Source: Clostridium beijerinckii (GTDB taxonomy: Bacteria; Bacillota; Clostridia; Clostridiales; Clostridiaceae). Taken from it: DNA of 64,000 bases. Location: contig CP029329.1 of NCBI GenBank assembly GCA_003129525.1, positions 3,718,001 to 3,782,000 on the forward strand. The letters are read 5' to 3'. This document shows, piece by piece, positions 1 to 8,911 of this stretch (its first letter is position 1; every line of letters begins with the position of its first letter). The notes beneath the pieces were generated by a model. The model did not search any database and had not been told where the DNA came from. It saw nothing but the letters and a program-made list of their open reading frames with translations. Both the position numbers and the translations under genes were made by a program.

Positions 1-621
1 ATAATGACTCATCTCATCATACCAAGAGTACTTAAAATATCCCTTATCAAATAAATATATATTTTTATCCGAATTAACATAGCCGTCAATACAACTACGT
101 TCTCCTACTTTAGCAGGGCGGATGCTAATTTTATCAGGTAACTTAGTTCCAAATGATAAAAGAGTACTAATTCTAATAGCAGATTTTTCATCTTCATAAT
201 AGAGTTCAGGGGCTAAGCCCTTACCTATACTAACTACTGATGAATCTATTATTTTAATATCTTTAAAGTTTTTTATTTTAACTGAAGAATTCATTTCTTT
301 ATCAGCTTTTACCAATAATTCTTCGAAAACATTTCTAAATAAATCTGATGACTTACTCTTATTTAATCTAGATATTTGGGAATAACTTGGCATGTTGAAA
401 TCCTTACTTATCTTCGATGAATTTTTATATTTAGCATTAATATCTCTTAAGCCATCACAGCCGGAGATTTGTAAAAACAACATTGTTAGAATATGATCCC
501 GACCTGTATAACACTTTGAGTATTTATATTCATTATTCGCTTTTCTTAATTTTCTTCCAATATTCCCATCAATAAGTTTAATTAATTTTCTAAACACACT
601 TCTATTTGCAAGTTTATCCAT
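1..621 (-). CDS. IS4-family transposase, N-terminal 207 codons (partial)
   Basis: DDE transposase of the IS4 family that would cut and paste its own element. Only the N-terminal part is in the window. The frame is open throughout and differs from the copy at 31309-32409 by scattered substitutions. I chose the ATG at 621 because GGAGG lies 12 bases upstream; a TTG four codons earlier sits directly against that ribosome site. Like the other copy, it should contain the first catalytic aspartate in an IDSSVVSIG context and the second in a LFDKGYF context; the C-terminal glutamate region is off the window. Likely intact, but this cannot be confirmed. Confidence 0.8.
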   Translation of the reverse strand, partial: MDKLANRSVFRKLIKLIDGNIGRKLRKANNEYKYSKCYTGRDHILTMLFLQISGCDGLRDINAKYKNSSKISKDFNMPSYSQISRLNKSKSSDLFRNVFEELLVKADKEMNSSVKIKNFKDIKIIDSSVVSIGKGLAPELYYEDEKSAIRISTLLSFGTKLPDKISIRPAKVGERSCIDGYVNSDKNIYLFDKGYFKYSWYDEMSHY

Positions 622-714
622 AATCAAAAACAACCTCCATTCTTATAATTGAAGGTTGTCCTTGATACTCAATAATTATTCATTGAAAATTGTTGCTTTA
701 TGCAACACTAAAAC
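1..714 (-). mobile_element. IS4-family insertion sequence, truncated by the window edge
   Basis: This stretch matches the complete element at 31127-32502 with few differences and no indels; base 1 aligns with 31789. The outer end (reverse strand GTTTTAGTGTTGCATAAAG) matches the right end of the complete copy, and identity stops abruptly after position 714, which fixes the boundary. The other end lies outside the window, so the target duplication cannot be checked. Confidence 0.85.
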
Positions 715-1158
715 GTTGAAAGTTACTTTTCAATAAAAAATTTCACCTAATTAAAGACATACAACTTTAATTAAACTGCATGTCTTAATTATAAATACAT
801 TTTATTTTTTTATTCTATTAAAATACTTCACCAATATGTCGTTCTATAAAATCATTAATTTCATTTAAGTTAACTATTATTTTGTGCTAAAACTTTAAAT
901 TCTTCTATAATTAGTTTAGAAAAATACCAAATAAATTACTCACACAAGGGAATCTTATTAATTTTAAATTTACTGCTATCTAGGGGCTTTTAAGTATTTT
1001 AATAATTTCTTTTAAGTTTAGTGCCGTCTTTCCCTTAATGGAAAAATTATTTACACATTGTGTTAACTTAAATTCACTCGACATTGCTATATAGAAATGA
1101 TTTTATATCTAATTTCCATTCTGCATGCCCACTAGGTATCCTTACAGGACATAAATTA
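715..1158. other. Intergenic stretch without recognisable gene
   Basis: Very AT-rich. No open frame with a ribosome-binding site and no clear hairpin-plus-T-run. The first bases after the insertion sequence can pair locally (TTGAAAG/TTTTCAA followed by AT-rich sequence), which may be remains of a terminator. I see nothing else that I can support. Confidence 0.4.
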
Positions 1159-1638
1159 TTAAAACATATTTTTATTTTCCACTATAAAATCTTTTTGATC
1201 TTCTATATATTGAATTAATGGTTTTATTTCATCTTTTGAAGCAGCACCTAATGCTTTTTTATATTCGTCAGCTGATTCACCGTTCATATATTTTAGTGCT
1301 AATCTATTATCTAATAATTGTTTTAAATATATAAATCGTCCTATTCCACCATTGCCATCTTGAAATGGATGAATAACTTCAAATTCTAAATGAAATCTTG
1401 CTATATTCTCGATTTTTACTTTTTCCAATGAATTAAAATTATTTATTAGAATATTTAACTTATCTTCAACTTCCAAAGGACTTACCGTTTCAAAATCAGC
1501 TCCAAGTATTTTATTTTGATATTTTTTAAATATTCCAGCAAGTCCCATATCATATAAGCTAGTTCTATACATTAGACTACCATGCCATTCTTTTATCATG
1601 TCTAAAGTTAGTTTTTTATCTAAAGTATCAATTATCAT
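1159..1638 (-). pseudogene. Fic-family protein, N-terminally truncated and with an altered active-site motif
   Basis: Fic proteins transfer AMP (or other nucleotides) to hydroxyls of target proteins. The core is visible: HPFQDGNGGIGR near residues 88-99 matches the Fic motif HxFx(D/E)GNGRxxR, with the nucleotide-binding flap region before it. The first arginine of the motif is glycine here (codon GGA), which should weaken ATP handling. The frame stays open upstream of the ATG at 1638 and reads like family sequence (ending ETINSFYTFD before the Met) back to a TAA near 1695 without any start codon, so the true N-terminus, where the inhibitory helix would lie, is lost. At 159 residues it is shorter than usual. 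I read it as a decaying remnant; a short functional protein is possible but unlikely. Confidence 0.7.
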
Positions 1639-1767
1639 ATCAAATGTATAAAATGAATTTATTGTTTCTTGAACATCATCTAGTTTATATTTTAATTAAA
1701 TAGCTTGTACCTGGAAATCTTTGTTTCCCTTAGGGGTACTTCTGAGACACAAAGTGTTAAAGTTGCT

Positions 1768-1804
1768 ATAAAAAAAATGACTTACTAGGGGAAATAAGTC
1801 ATTC
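1768..1804 (-). terminator. Rho-independent terminator (minus strand)
   Basis: Stem AATGACTTA/TAAGTCATT with a 10-base loop, followed on the minus strand by seven T. It lies about 240 bases downstream of the nucleotidyltransferase gene. Confidence 0.65.
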
Positions 1805-2044
1805 TAAATATGTGTAAAGAAATTATTTAATAAGGGGTAAATAATTCTTTAACTATTTCTATACTCCATATATCACACTGTATATATGTCATTATTATGA
1901 CAATTAAGTTCTTTATATGCACTTAATTTTAGTTATGCGACGCAAAAGAAAACCGTAGATTTCACTTGAATAATGCGGTGTTCCTAAAAATTGTTCACTT
2001 TTTCAGTTGTAGCTCTAAATAAGAATATTAATGATTAAAATTTG

Positions 2045-2713
2045 TCAGTATGTTTTCAAAAGAGAACTGCTCCATGTAATTATTTTCTCAGAATATAAGG
2101 AAAATTCACCTTCATCTATTTCAATCAATTTTTTTCTATTAATGCAAATATCCATTATCTCTCTATCTGTATCATTTAGTAGTTTTGACAAGTCAATCTT
2201 ACTATTTATATATTTTTTTGTTTTATCAAAATATTTAGCTTGCAAAATATAAAATACAGATTTGTAAAGTGCTGATAAAATTTCTATATTTCTTTCATAA
2301 ATAAAATTATGACAGCACGCATGATACAAATTACATGCCCCTATCTTTATAGCACGTTTAATATCCGCTTTACTAATCAACGGCAACAAATAATCTATAC
2401 TACCGTAGATTGGTTGCGTATCATAATAAAATTGAAACAAATCAGATTTTTCCCAACTTATAATCTCACTTTTTCCAGAAATGAATCCGCATGCCTTTTC
2501 TTTGTAATGCATTTGTGAAATTATCGCTTGATATTTTTTTAAATCTTGCATAGTCAGTTCATTTAAAATAACTACAATGTCTACATCACTATTGTCACTC
2601 GCTTCTTTACGTCTATAGCTTCCCTGCAAACCAATAAAGGAAAGCTTATCTCCATATACATTTTTTATTTTTAACACAAGTTCTTCTACCCAATTATCTA
2701 TAGAGAATATCAT
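2045..2713 (-). CDS. Nucleotidyltransferase-domain protein
   Basis: Predicted nucleotidyltransferase of the Pol-beta superfamily (NTP_transf_2 type), 222 residues. The signature GSYRRKEASDNSDVDIVV near residues 31-48 gives the GS motif and the paired metal-binding Asp residues (about 43 and 45). The helical rest of the protein resembles stand-alone nucleotidyltransferase-domain proteins that modify small molecules (aminoglycoside-type) or act as the enzyme in MNT/HEPN-like pairs; no substrate can be named. The start at 2713 is preferred over an upstream in-frame Met because GGGGTGA lies 5 bases before it. It stands alone among accessory debris. No HEPN partner is visible next to it. Confidence 0.7.
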   Translation of the reverse strand: MIFSIDNWVEELVLKIKNVYGDKLSFIGLQGSYRRKEASDNSDVDIVVILNELTMQDLKKYQAIISQMHYKEKACGFISGKSEIISWEKSDLFQFYYDTQPIYGSIDYLLPLISKADIKRAIKIGACNLYHACCHNFIYERNIEILSALYKSVFYILQAKYFDKTKKYINSKIDLSKLLNDTDREIMDICINRKKLIEIDEGEFSLYSEKIITWSSSLLKTY

Positions 2714-2930
2714 TTTATCACCCCGTCTATTACTATAATCTTCGCACCACAATATCTTACATTACTATCTAGAATTATATACTAAAGGAATTATAGCATA
2801 TTGCCTATAACAATCAAATTAATAGGATAAAGCTTTAGAAACAATTTCGCTAAAAACACCACATTATTCAATTCTCAAAGAACATCGTTTATACTTTTTA
2901 TTTCAGTAGTTGCTTCGCAAAAATTATAAT

Positions 2931-3075
2931 TCAATTGTCTATGCCCTTTAGGGCTTGGATAATTTCCTTGCTGCAGCAGGCAACAATAATTCACTGGGTC
3001 GTGCAAGCTATGTAAACCTCAATCTTTAAAAACCTGCGTAATTTATGACATAGCCTGTAATTCGTTTCCTTTGGA
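2931..3075. other. Structured non-coding stretch, possibly a transposon end
   Basis: Within the 2714-3135 gap this part is richer in GC than its surroundings and has short palindromes (CCCTTTAGGG; TTGCTGCAGCAGGCAA; GCTATG paired with CATAGC 50 bases later). No open frame. The style recalls ends or guide RNA of IS200/IS605-type elements, but no tnpA or tnpB is present, so this is only a suggestion. Confidence 0.25.
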
Positions 3076-3135
3076 TGAGAGAAACATTAACCTTTGTCTA
3101 AAATTTAAAATTTATAAGAATATTATTATATGATT

Positions 3136-3290
3136 TTAATCTTCATATTCCTTATATTTTATACGAACTGCAACTCCTGTCTCATCAAATTGATATTGTG
3201 TACTCTCAAGAGGTTCTTTATCATAAACTAAATTTGTTCCAATAGCATAACAAGCTTCTGCCATGGCTGGTGCATATTGACAAATATATT
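3136..3290 (-). pseudogene. C-terminal fragment of an unidentified protein
   Basis: An open frame begins after a TAA and ends at 3136, giving about 50 residues that read like real protein (AMAEACYAIGTNLVYDKEP in the middle, charged C-terminus KYKEYED). It starts directly after the stop of the exporter gene with no ribosome-binding site. I do not recognise the family. It is most simply the tail of a gene whose front was deleted when the exporter was joined to it. Confidence 0.4.
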
Positions 3291-3292
3291 AT

Positions 3293-4324
3293 TTATAAAA
3301 GTACAGTAATAAGTACAATTGCAGATACTATCTGAACTAAAGCAACTCCTGATGCATAAATTGAAGCTTTAGCCCCTAATTTTATAAGTTCTCTAAAATT
3401 TACTCTCATTCCAATCCCTGCAAGGGCAATTATTTCAAAATTATTACTTAGTGATTTTAATATTTTAGAAACTTGTGGTGAAATTATATTTAGTGTAAAT
3501 AAGAAGCACATAATGAAGAAGCCTATTACATACCAAGGTATCTTTATCTTCGAATTAGACTTTTTAGAGTTTACCTTAGAAGATTTCTTTTTCATTGTTC
3601 CTAGGCTTAATACAACAAAAACTAAAAATATTATACGAACTATTTTAAATATAGTAGATAAATCTTTTACTTGTTCATTTACTAAGCTACCACTTGCAAC
3701 AACTTGTCCTATGGATTGGAGTATTCCGCCTATCAAAGCAGATGTTTTTGTTGTCTCTGATAAAAACACTGTTTTTGCAATAAGTGGAAGAAGAAGCATT
3801 AAAACTGTACCTGTAACATTTACTATTGTTATTGCTATACCTTTTTCATTATCATCTGCCTCTATAACAGGTGCAGTGGCTGCTATAGCAGAAGATCCAC
3901 AAACTGCATTTCCACTTGCCATTAAAAAACTAAAGTTTTGCGAAAAGCCAAGCTTTTTTCCTATTAGAATTGCAAAAGTAATTGTTATAACCATTTGCAA
4001 TGCTATAAATGCTACTCCTGAAATTCCTAAGTTTAATATAGTTTGTGCACTTAAGGTTCCTCCAAGTAAAACTATAGAATAAGATAATAATTCACTTTCT
4101 GCAAATTTAGATCCTTTATCATATATCCTTTTATTACAAAATGTATTTCCAACTGCCATACCTATAAATATTGCTATAGATGCTCCACCTATACTAGGAA
4201 CATAATTTTCTATATACTTTCCTATCCAAGCAACTATCACACATACTATAAGTCCTGGTAAAATTTTCGAAACTTTATTTAATCTTTTTAATATATCTTT
4301 ACTTTCAAATAAATTTAATATCAT
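3293..4324 (-). CDS. YeiH-family membrane protein (putative sulfate/anion exporter)
   Basis: Integral membrane protein of the YeiH/UPF0324 family (Cons_hypoth698), 343 residues, about ten hydrophobic segments. Conserved family stretches are visible: GGASIAIFIGMAVGN near residue 46, ELLSYSIVLLGG near 78, and the small-residue-rich ASGNAVCGSSAIAATAPVI near 136. Some members are reported to export sulfate or sulfonate-derived anions; most are uncharacterised, so the substrate is open. It is divergent from a LysR regulator with 151 bases between, the same arrangement as yeiH with yeiE in enterobacteria, which suggests control by that regulator. GGGTGATATAA precedes the ATG. Confidence 0.75.
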   Translation of the reverse strand: MILNLFESKDILKRLNKVSKILPGLIVCVIVAWIGKYIENYVPSIGGASIAIFIGMAVGNTFCNKRIYDKGSKFAESELLSYSIVLLGGTLSAQTILNLGISGVAFIALQMVITITFAILIGKKLGFSQNFSFLMASGNAVCGSSAIAATAPVIEADDNEKGIAITIVNVTGTVLMLLLPLIAKTVFLSETTKTSALIGGILQSIGQVVASGSLVNEQVKDLSTIFKIVRIIFLVFVVLSLGTMKKKSSKVNSKKSNSKIKIPWYVIGFFIMCFLFTLNIISPQVSKILKSLSNNFEIIALAGIGMRVNFRELIKLGAKASIYASGVALVQIVSAIVLITVLL

Positions 4325-4435
4325 TTATATCACCCATCACCCTTCAAAAACATAATCTCCATATGAAGTAATTTCTTTACATGTTTGAGTATAATAGGTG
4401 TATAACCATAAGTAAAATATATATATATTATAATA

Positions 4436-4456
4436 ATCATTAGTTTTCTTAATGAT
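4436..4456. promoter_or_regulatory. Inverted repeat in LysR/YeiH divergent promoter region
   Basis: ATCATTA and TAATGAT form a perfect 7-bp inverted repeat with a 7-base spacer, 20 bases before the LysR start. Position suggests an autoregulatory LysR-type operator; this is inference. Confidence 0.35.
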
Positions 4457-4475
4457 CTTAAAAAGGATGAATTTT

Positions 4476-5369
4476 ATGATAGAGGAACTTAAAACATTTA
4501 TAGCAGTTGTAGAATATAAAAATTTTACTAAAGCTGCTGAAGCTATTAATTTATCTCAACCAAGTGTAAGCTTACACATCAAACATCTTGAAGAATACTT
4601 CAATACAACTTTAATACAACGTTCAATTAAACAAAAAAATATAAATATAACTCAGCCAGGTTATTTACTTTACGAACGTGCAAAACAAATTATTAAATTA
4701 TTAAATGATACAAAAAATGATTTATTGGATTATGGAAATGTAGTAAAAGGTCAATTGCATATAGGTGCAAGTTTTACTATAGGGGAATATTTTTTGCCAG
4801 CTTTTTTAGGGCACTTTGCTAAAGCTTATCCAGATTTAGAATTGGAGGTTACAATTGAAAATACTCATAACATATGTGAAAAAGTTAAAAATTTTCAAGT
4901 TGATTTAGCATTAGTTGAAGGTACAGTTCCATCATCTAGCTTTGTTACTGATAATTTTCATACTGACAAAATGGAGGTTGTTGTTCCTTATAATCATGAT
5001 CTAGTCAATAAAAAATTATCAATTGATGAACTACAAAATCAGACGTGGATTAGTAGAGAGGTTGGTTCTGGAACAAGAGAATATTTAAATCTTTTCTTAT
5101 CTACTAATAATATAAATGCTAAAAATATTATTGTATTTGGAAGTAATTATTCTGTAAAAGAAGCCGTTAAAAATAACTTAGGTATTATGTTTATATCATC
5201 TCTAGTTATTGAAAATCCATTAAAAAATAAAGAAATTTCTATTTTAGAAACTTCTCAAAATTATACTCGTCAATTTTCATATATCATGCAAAAAGGGATT
5301 ATCCCCTCAAAAGGTACTTTAGTATTTATAGACATGTTGAAAAATTATAATAAAAATATAGGGGACTAA
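4476..5369 (+). CDS. LysR-family transcriptional regulator
   Basis: LysR-type regulator, 297 residues: N-terminal winged HTH (FTKAAEAINLSQPSVSLHIK near residues 17-36), then a periplasmic-binding-like effector domain beginning with QLHIGASFTIGEYFLP. The ATG at 4476 is chosen because AAAGGATG lies 6 bases upstream; an ATG eight codons earlier has no ribosome site. It is divergent from the YeiH exporter and so is the probable regulator of it, as in the CysL/YeiE group. A strong terminator overlaps its stop codon. Confidence 0.85.
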   Translation: MIEELKTFIAVVEYKNFTKAAEAINLSQPSVSLHIKHLEEYFNTTLIQRSIKQKNINITQPGYLLYERAKQIIKLLNDTKNDLLDYGNVVKGQLHIGASFTIGEYFLPAFLGHFAKAYPDLELEVTIENTHNICEKVKNFQVDLALVEGTVPSSSFVTDNFHTDKMEVVVPYNHDLVNKKLSIDELQNQTWISREVGSGTREYLNLFLSTNNINAKNIIVFGSNYSVKEAVKNNLGIMFISSLVIENPLKNKEISILETSQNYTRQFSYIMQKGIIPSKGTLVFIDMLKNYNKNIGD

Positions 5370-5394
5370 ATAAATCAAAGTCCCCTATATTTTT
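5353..5394. terminator. Strong bidirectional terminator overlapping the LysR stop
   Basis: Stem AAATATAGGGGACT/AGTCCCCTATATTT; the TAA of the LysR gene lies at the start of the loop. T-rich tail on the plus strand and A-run on the other side allow function in both directions. Confidence 0.85.
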
Positions 5395-5551
5395 ATTATT
5401 TTTTAAGTCTATATTATTTATGAGCAATAAATTCTATTTAACACTATAAATAGTTTAAGGTTTTATATAACTATATACTTCACTCTGTCTATTTATAAGT
5501 TCTAAAACTCCAACTGGAACAATTTCTATAAAATGCATTAAGTCTTCTTTT

Positions 5552-7249
5552 TTATATAAATAGATTTAATCCAGAGCCTTCTGTTGATCCTAAATATGAA
5601 GCAACTCCCCCTATTTCAACACCATCTATAAATTCTTCTTTTTTTATTCCCATTAAGTCCATACTCATTGCACATGCAACTACTTTAACGCCCATATCTA
5701 TAGCATTTTTTATTAGAGTTTCTAAATCATCAACATTATGTTTTTTCATTATCTGCTTAATCATTGCAGGTCCCATTCCCATCATATTCATTTGTGATAA
5801 CGGTAATTTTCCTGGATGTCCTGGAAGCATTACATCAAACATTTTTTCCATAGTATCCTTAGTTACGCTAGGTTTATCTTTGCTCTTTAATATGTTAAGT
5901 CCCCAGAATGTAAAGAACATAGTCACTTCTTTCCCCATAGATGCTGCCCCTGTTGCTATTATGAATGAAGCTATTGCCTTATCCAAATCTCCACTAAATA
6001 CTACTAAGGTTGCTCCATTTTTTTCTACAACTTGTGGTGAAGATGTTTTTTCAGTTGATACTGCTCCTGTTCCCTTTTGTATATAAGCTACAAAGGCCTT
6101 TTCTTTATTATCAAATTCTGCTTTTAATAAAGTGTTTCCAGTTGAACTGCACCATGATTTTATATCCTTACTAAACCCAGGATCGCTTGCCTTAACTTGT
6201 AGAACATTCCCATCTTCCATTTTATTAATTTCTTCAAATACTCTTTTTATTGGTCCTGGACATTGAAGCCCACATGCATTTAAAGTAACATGAGCATTTA
6301 TTTCTGTTATATCTAAATCTTCTAATTTCATTACAGCTACCTCATCTTTTATATCTTTATTATTTTTGTATTGATTTTCAATACTTTCTTGTGCTCTCTT
6401 TACATATAAATATGTCTTTATGCCTCCATCTATATTTGTACATTTGATTCCATTTTGAGAAAGCATTCTGCAAGCAACATATCCTCTAAGTCCAACTTGA
6501 CATGTAACATATATATTTTTATCTTTTGGTATTTCGCTAAGTCTGTCACGAAGTTGTCCAAGGGGAATATGAATAGAATTTTCAAAGCCACCTGTAACTA
6601 GCTCAAATTCTTCTCGTACATCTATTATTATAGAATTATCTTTATCTAATTTATCTATTTCATACCATTGAATTATTTCAGTAAGTCCTTCTATAATATT
6701 TGAAGCATAATATCCAAGCATATTAACTGGATCTTTAGCTGAATTATATGGAGGTGCATAGCAAGGCTCAATGTCTTGTAAATCAAAAACTGTAAGATTA
6801 CCTTTAATAGCTGTAGCAAGTACATCTATACGTTTTTCAACTCCATCAAGACCTACCCCTTGACCTCCAAATATTTTTCCTGACTTTGGATCAAATAACA
6901 TCTTAAAAGCTATAGGAAAAGAACCTGGATAATATCCTGCATGAGAGCCTGGATGAATATGGATAGCTTCATATTCTATTCCTAATCTCTTTAATGTTTT
7001 TTCATTGTTACCAGTTGTAGCCACTGTATAATCAAAGACCTTAGCTACTGATGAACCAAGGGTACCTTTATATTCAACATTTTTTCCACATATATTATCT
7101 GCAACTATTCTTCCTTGTCTATTAGCAGGCCATGCAAGTGGAATCATTGTAGGCTTTTTATTTACAAAATCCATAACTTCTACTGCATCTCCTAAAGCAT
7201 AAATGCTAGTATCAGAAGTTTTCATAAATTTATCAACTATTATATGCAT
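5552..7249 (-). CDS. CoA-disulfide-reductase fusion, 3' part of a frameshifted gene (FAD/NAD C-part, rhodanese, TusA, DsrE)
   Basis: Carries the second half of a multidomain sulfur-transfer flavoprotein. In order: end of the NAD/FAD fold and dimerisation domain (GDAVEV near residue 20), rhodanese domain about 195-285 with active cysteine C250 in CQVGLR, TusA domain about 320-392 with CGLQCPGP, and a DsrE/F-like domain from about 410 to the end. Such fusions reduce CoA disulfide or persulfide and pass sulfane sulfur between domains. The first half is in another frame at 7233-8030, overlapping by 17 bases. The ATG at 7249 has no ribosome site. The two halves together give about 825 residues, as in intact relatives. 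Either the gene is broken, or the second half is made by frameshifting or reinitiation. Confidence 0.75.
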   Translation of the reverse strand: MHIIVDKFMKTSDTSIYALGDAVEVMDFVNKKPTMIPLAWPANRQGRIVADNICGKNVEYKGTLGSSVAKVFDYTVATTGNNEKTLKRLGIEYEAIHIHPGSHAGYYPGSFPIAFKMLFDPKSGKIFGGQGVGLDGVEKRIDVLATAIKGNLTVFDLQDIEPCYAPPYNSAKDPVNMLGYYASNIIEGLTEIIQWYEIDKLDKDNSIIIDVREEFELVTGGFENSIHIPLGQLRDRLSEIPKDKNIYVTCQVGLRGYVACRMLSQNGIKCTNIDGGIKTYLYVKRAQESIENQYKNNKDIKDEVAVMKLEDLDITEINAHVTLNACGLQCPGPIKRVFEEINKMEDGNVLQVKASDPGFSKDIKSWCSSTGNTLLKAEFDNKEKAFVAYIQKGTGAVSTEKTSSPQVVEKNGATLVVFSGDLDKAIASFIIATGAASMGKEVTMFFTFWGLNILKSKDKPSVTKDTMEKMFDVMLPGHPGKLPLSQMNMMGMGPAMIKQIMKKHNVDDLETLIKNAIDMGVKVVACAMSMDLMGIKKEEFIDGVEIGGVASYLGSTEGSGLNLFI

Positions 7250-8030
7250 TTAAGTTAAGATTAGCTTCTCTTGCAATTATTGTTTCTGGTTTAACACCAA
7301 TTGATAATATAATCATATCGGTTACTATTTCTTTTCCACTGCTTAATATTATCTTTTTCCCATTGTTTTCAAAGCCAGCCACACCATCTTTTAATATTAA
7401 TTCTACATTTTTATCTATTAAATGTTCATGTATTATACTTGCCATTTCTATATCAAGAGGAGCCATTACTTGCTCGCTTGCTTCTACAAGTGTAATTTCA
7501 ATTCCTCTAGCATGAAGGTTTTCAGCCATTTCAAGACCTATAAATCCTCCGCCTATTACAGTTGCGTGTTTAGGCTTATAATTATCTACATAATATTTAA
7601 TTTTATCTGTATCTGGTATATTTCTAAGCGTAAATAAATTATCACATTCATTTATTCCAGGTATTTGCGGTTTTAATGGATGTGCTCCTGGAGATAAAAC
7701 TAAAACATCATATGATTCTTCATATTCTTCTTCTGTTTTGTGATTTTTTATTTTTACTTTCTTATTTTCTTTATCAATACTTAAAACTTCATTTAAATTT
7801 CTTATATCTAAATTAAATTTTTCACTCATTTCCTCTACTGTTTGAACTATCAATTTTCCTCGTTCATCAATAGTTTCCCCTATATAATACGGAAGTCCAC
7901 AGTTAGCAAAAGATATATATTCACCTTTTTCCACCATGATTATTTCAGCATTTTCATCTAATCTTCTAAGCCTAGCTGCTGTCGATGCACCACCTGCAAC
8001 CCCACCAACAATAATAATCTTTTTAGCCAT
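7233..8030 (-). CDS. CoA-disulfide-reductase fusion, 5' part of a frameshifted gene (FAD domain)
   Basis: N-terminal part of a pyridine-nucleotide-disulfide oxidoreductase of the CoA-disulfide/persulfide reductase group. FAD-binding GGVAGGAS at residues 9-16, the single redox cysteine C44 in SFANCGLPYY, and the NAD-binding GGGFIGLEMAE near 160-170. Homology runs to ANLNLN at residue 260 and then leaves the family; the expected continuation (IIVDKFM) is in the other frame at 7243. A small deletion near 7245-7255 explains this. AAGGAGAGATTCTT precedes the ATG. The promoter region carries a TGTGACTTTATCACA box at 8214, shared with the thioredoxin and regulator genes. Confidence 0.75.
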   Translation of the reverse strand: MAKKIIIVGGVAGGASTAARLRRLDENAEIIMVEKGEYISFANCGLPYYIGETIDERGKLIVQTVEEMSEKFNLDIRNLNEVLSIDKENKKVKIKNHKTEEEYEESYDVLVLSPGAHPLKPQIPGINECDNLFTLRNIPDTDKIKYYVDNYKPKHATVIGGGFIGLEMAENLHARGIEITLVEASEQVMAPLDIEMASIIHEHLIDKNVELILKDGVAGFENNGKKIILSSGKEIVTDMIILSIGVKPETIIAREANLNLNAYNS

Positions 8031-8213
8031 AAGAATCTCTCCTTCTTATAAATTTATATATTTTCTAATTATGCTTAATGTTATTAATTTAACAATTAAT
8101 ATCCCAAAAATATGAAATTACTATTACTACAAAAACTTTTATGTATAGTCATAATTTCAGTTTATTAATTGAAATATCTTAATTCAATTTTAGTTAATAT
8201 AGTTATTATCGTC

Positions 8214-8228
8214 TGTGACTTTATCACA
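8214..8228. promoter_or_regulatory. Crp/Fnr-type operator, sulfur regulon (box 1)
   Basis: TGTGACTTTATCACA, an almost perfect palindrome, 184 bases before the CoA-disulfide-reductase start. The same word recurs at 8832, 11771 and 12620, always upstream of a gene in this cluster. Confidence 0.7.
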
Positions 8229-8321
8229 CATATAACTATATTTTAGATTGTACTTTAATATAACATTGCTTTTTGGAGTTTAGATTTGATAATAAGTTAA
8301 TAAATTTATTCATAGATAAAC

Positions 8322-8368
8322 TTAAAAGGGAAACACATCCTAATTAATCTAGATATGTTTCCCTTTTA
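8322..8368 (-). terminator. Terminator downstream of thioredoxin
   Basis: Stem AAAAGGGAAACA/TGTTTCCCTTTT, T-rich on the minus strand, about 65 bases after the thioredoxin stop. Confidence 0.7.
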
Positions 8369-8434
8369 TATTTGATATTATTATATTAATATTTAATAAT
8401 ACTAAGTCCATAAAAATATTTTATTAAACTATTT

Positions 8435-8752
8435 CTATAAATATGCATTTACCTTGTTGGTTATATTTTGTTCTGGCATAAAACCTGCCAAGTTTTCTAC
8501 TGGAACTCCATCCTTAAAAATAATCATAGTTGGAACTGCAGATATTCTATATTTTTGAGCTATATTTCCATTTGCATCTATATCTACCTTAAAGAATTTA
8601 GCTCTGTCTCCCATTTTATTACTAACTCCCTCAAACACTGGACCTAACATCTTACATGGTCCACACCAAGTTGCAGAGAAATCAACAACTACTACCCCTT
8701 TAGTATTTTCAACATTTTCAACAAATTCATTTCCATTTATTGCTTTAACCAT
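8435..8752 (-). CDS. trxA: Thioredoxin
   Basis: Small cytosolic disulfide reductase, 105 residues. The active site ATWCGPC has its cysteines at residues 30 and 33, and the cis-proline loop AVPTMIIF is present. The start at 8752 follows GGAGGAATTAAGT; a Met twelve codons upstream lacks a ribosome site and would lengthen the protein beyond the family norm. Its own promoter has the TGTGACTTAATCACT box shared with the neighbouring CoA-disulfide reductases and Crp/Fnr regulator. This suggests it serves as electron donor in persulfide/disulfide turnover rather than as the general housekeeping thioredoxin; that role is inference. No thioredoxin reductase is adjacent. Confidence 0.9.
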   Translation of the reverse strand: MVKAINGNEFVENVENTKGVVVVDFSATWCGPCKMLGPVFEGVSNKMGDRAKFFKVDIDANGNIAQKYRISAVPTMIIFKDGVPVENLAGFMPEQNITNKVNAYL

Positions 8753-8831
8753 ACTTAATTCCTCCAATTCATATTTTCTAATTTTCATTACTTCTTATAC
8801 TTTAATTATAACTTCATCTTTTTGCTATTTC

Positions 8832-8846
8832 TGTGACTTAATCACT
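8832..8846. promoter_or_regulatory. Crp/Fnr-type operator, sulfur regulon (box 2)
   Basis: TGTGACTTAATCACT, 80 bases before the thioredoxin start. It runs on into TAAGTCAC, so a second half-site overlaps the first. Confidence 0.7.
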
Positions 8847-8911
8847 TAAGTCACTTTCAAAAAATAATAAGTCTATATACTAGTATATTTTATTTTCTAT
8901 GCCTAATTAAT

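Noticed and set aside
1900-2000. Short coding-like frame (GTPHYSSEIYGFLLRR) on the minus strand
   Set aside because: Looks like a protein fragment but is too short and has no start; not assignable.
5455-5538. 26-codon minus-strand frame (ATG at 5538) just after the CoADR fusion, reading like real protein (VPVGVLELINRQSEVYSYIKP)
   Set aside because: Ribosome site is weak, no family is recognised, and it lies between a stop codon and a bidirectional terminator; may be a gene tail but I cannot support it.
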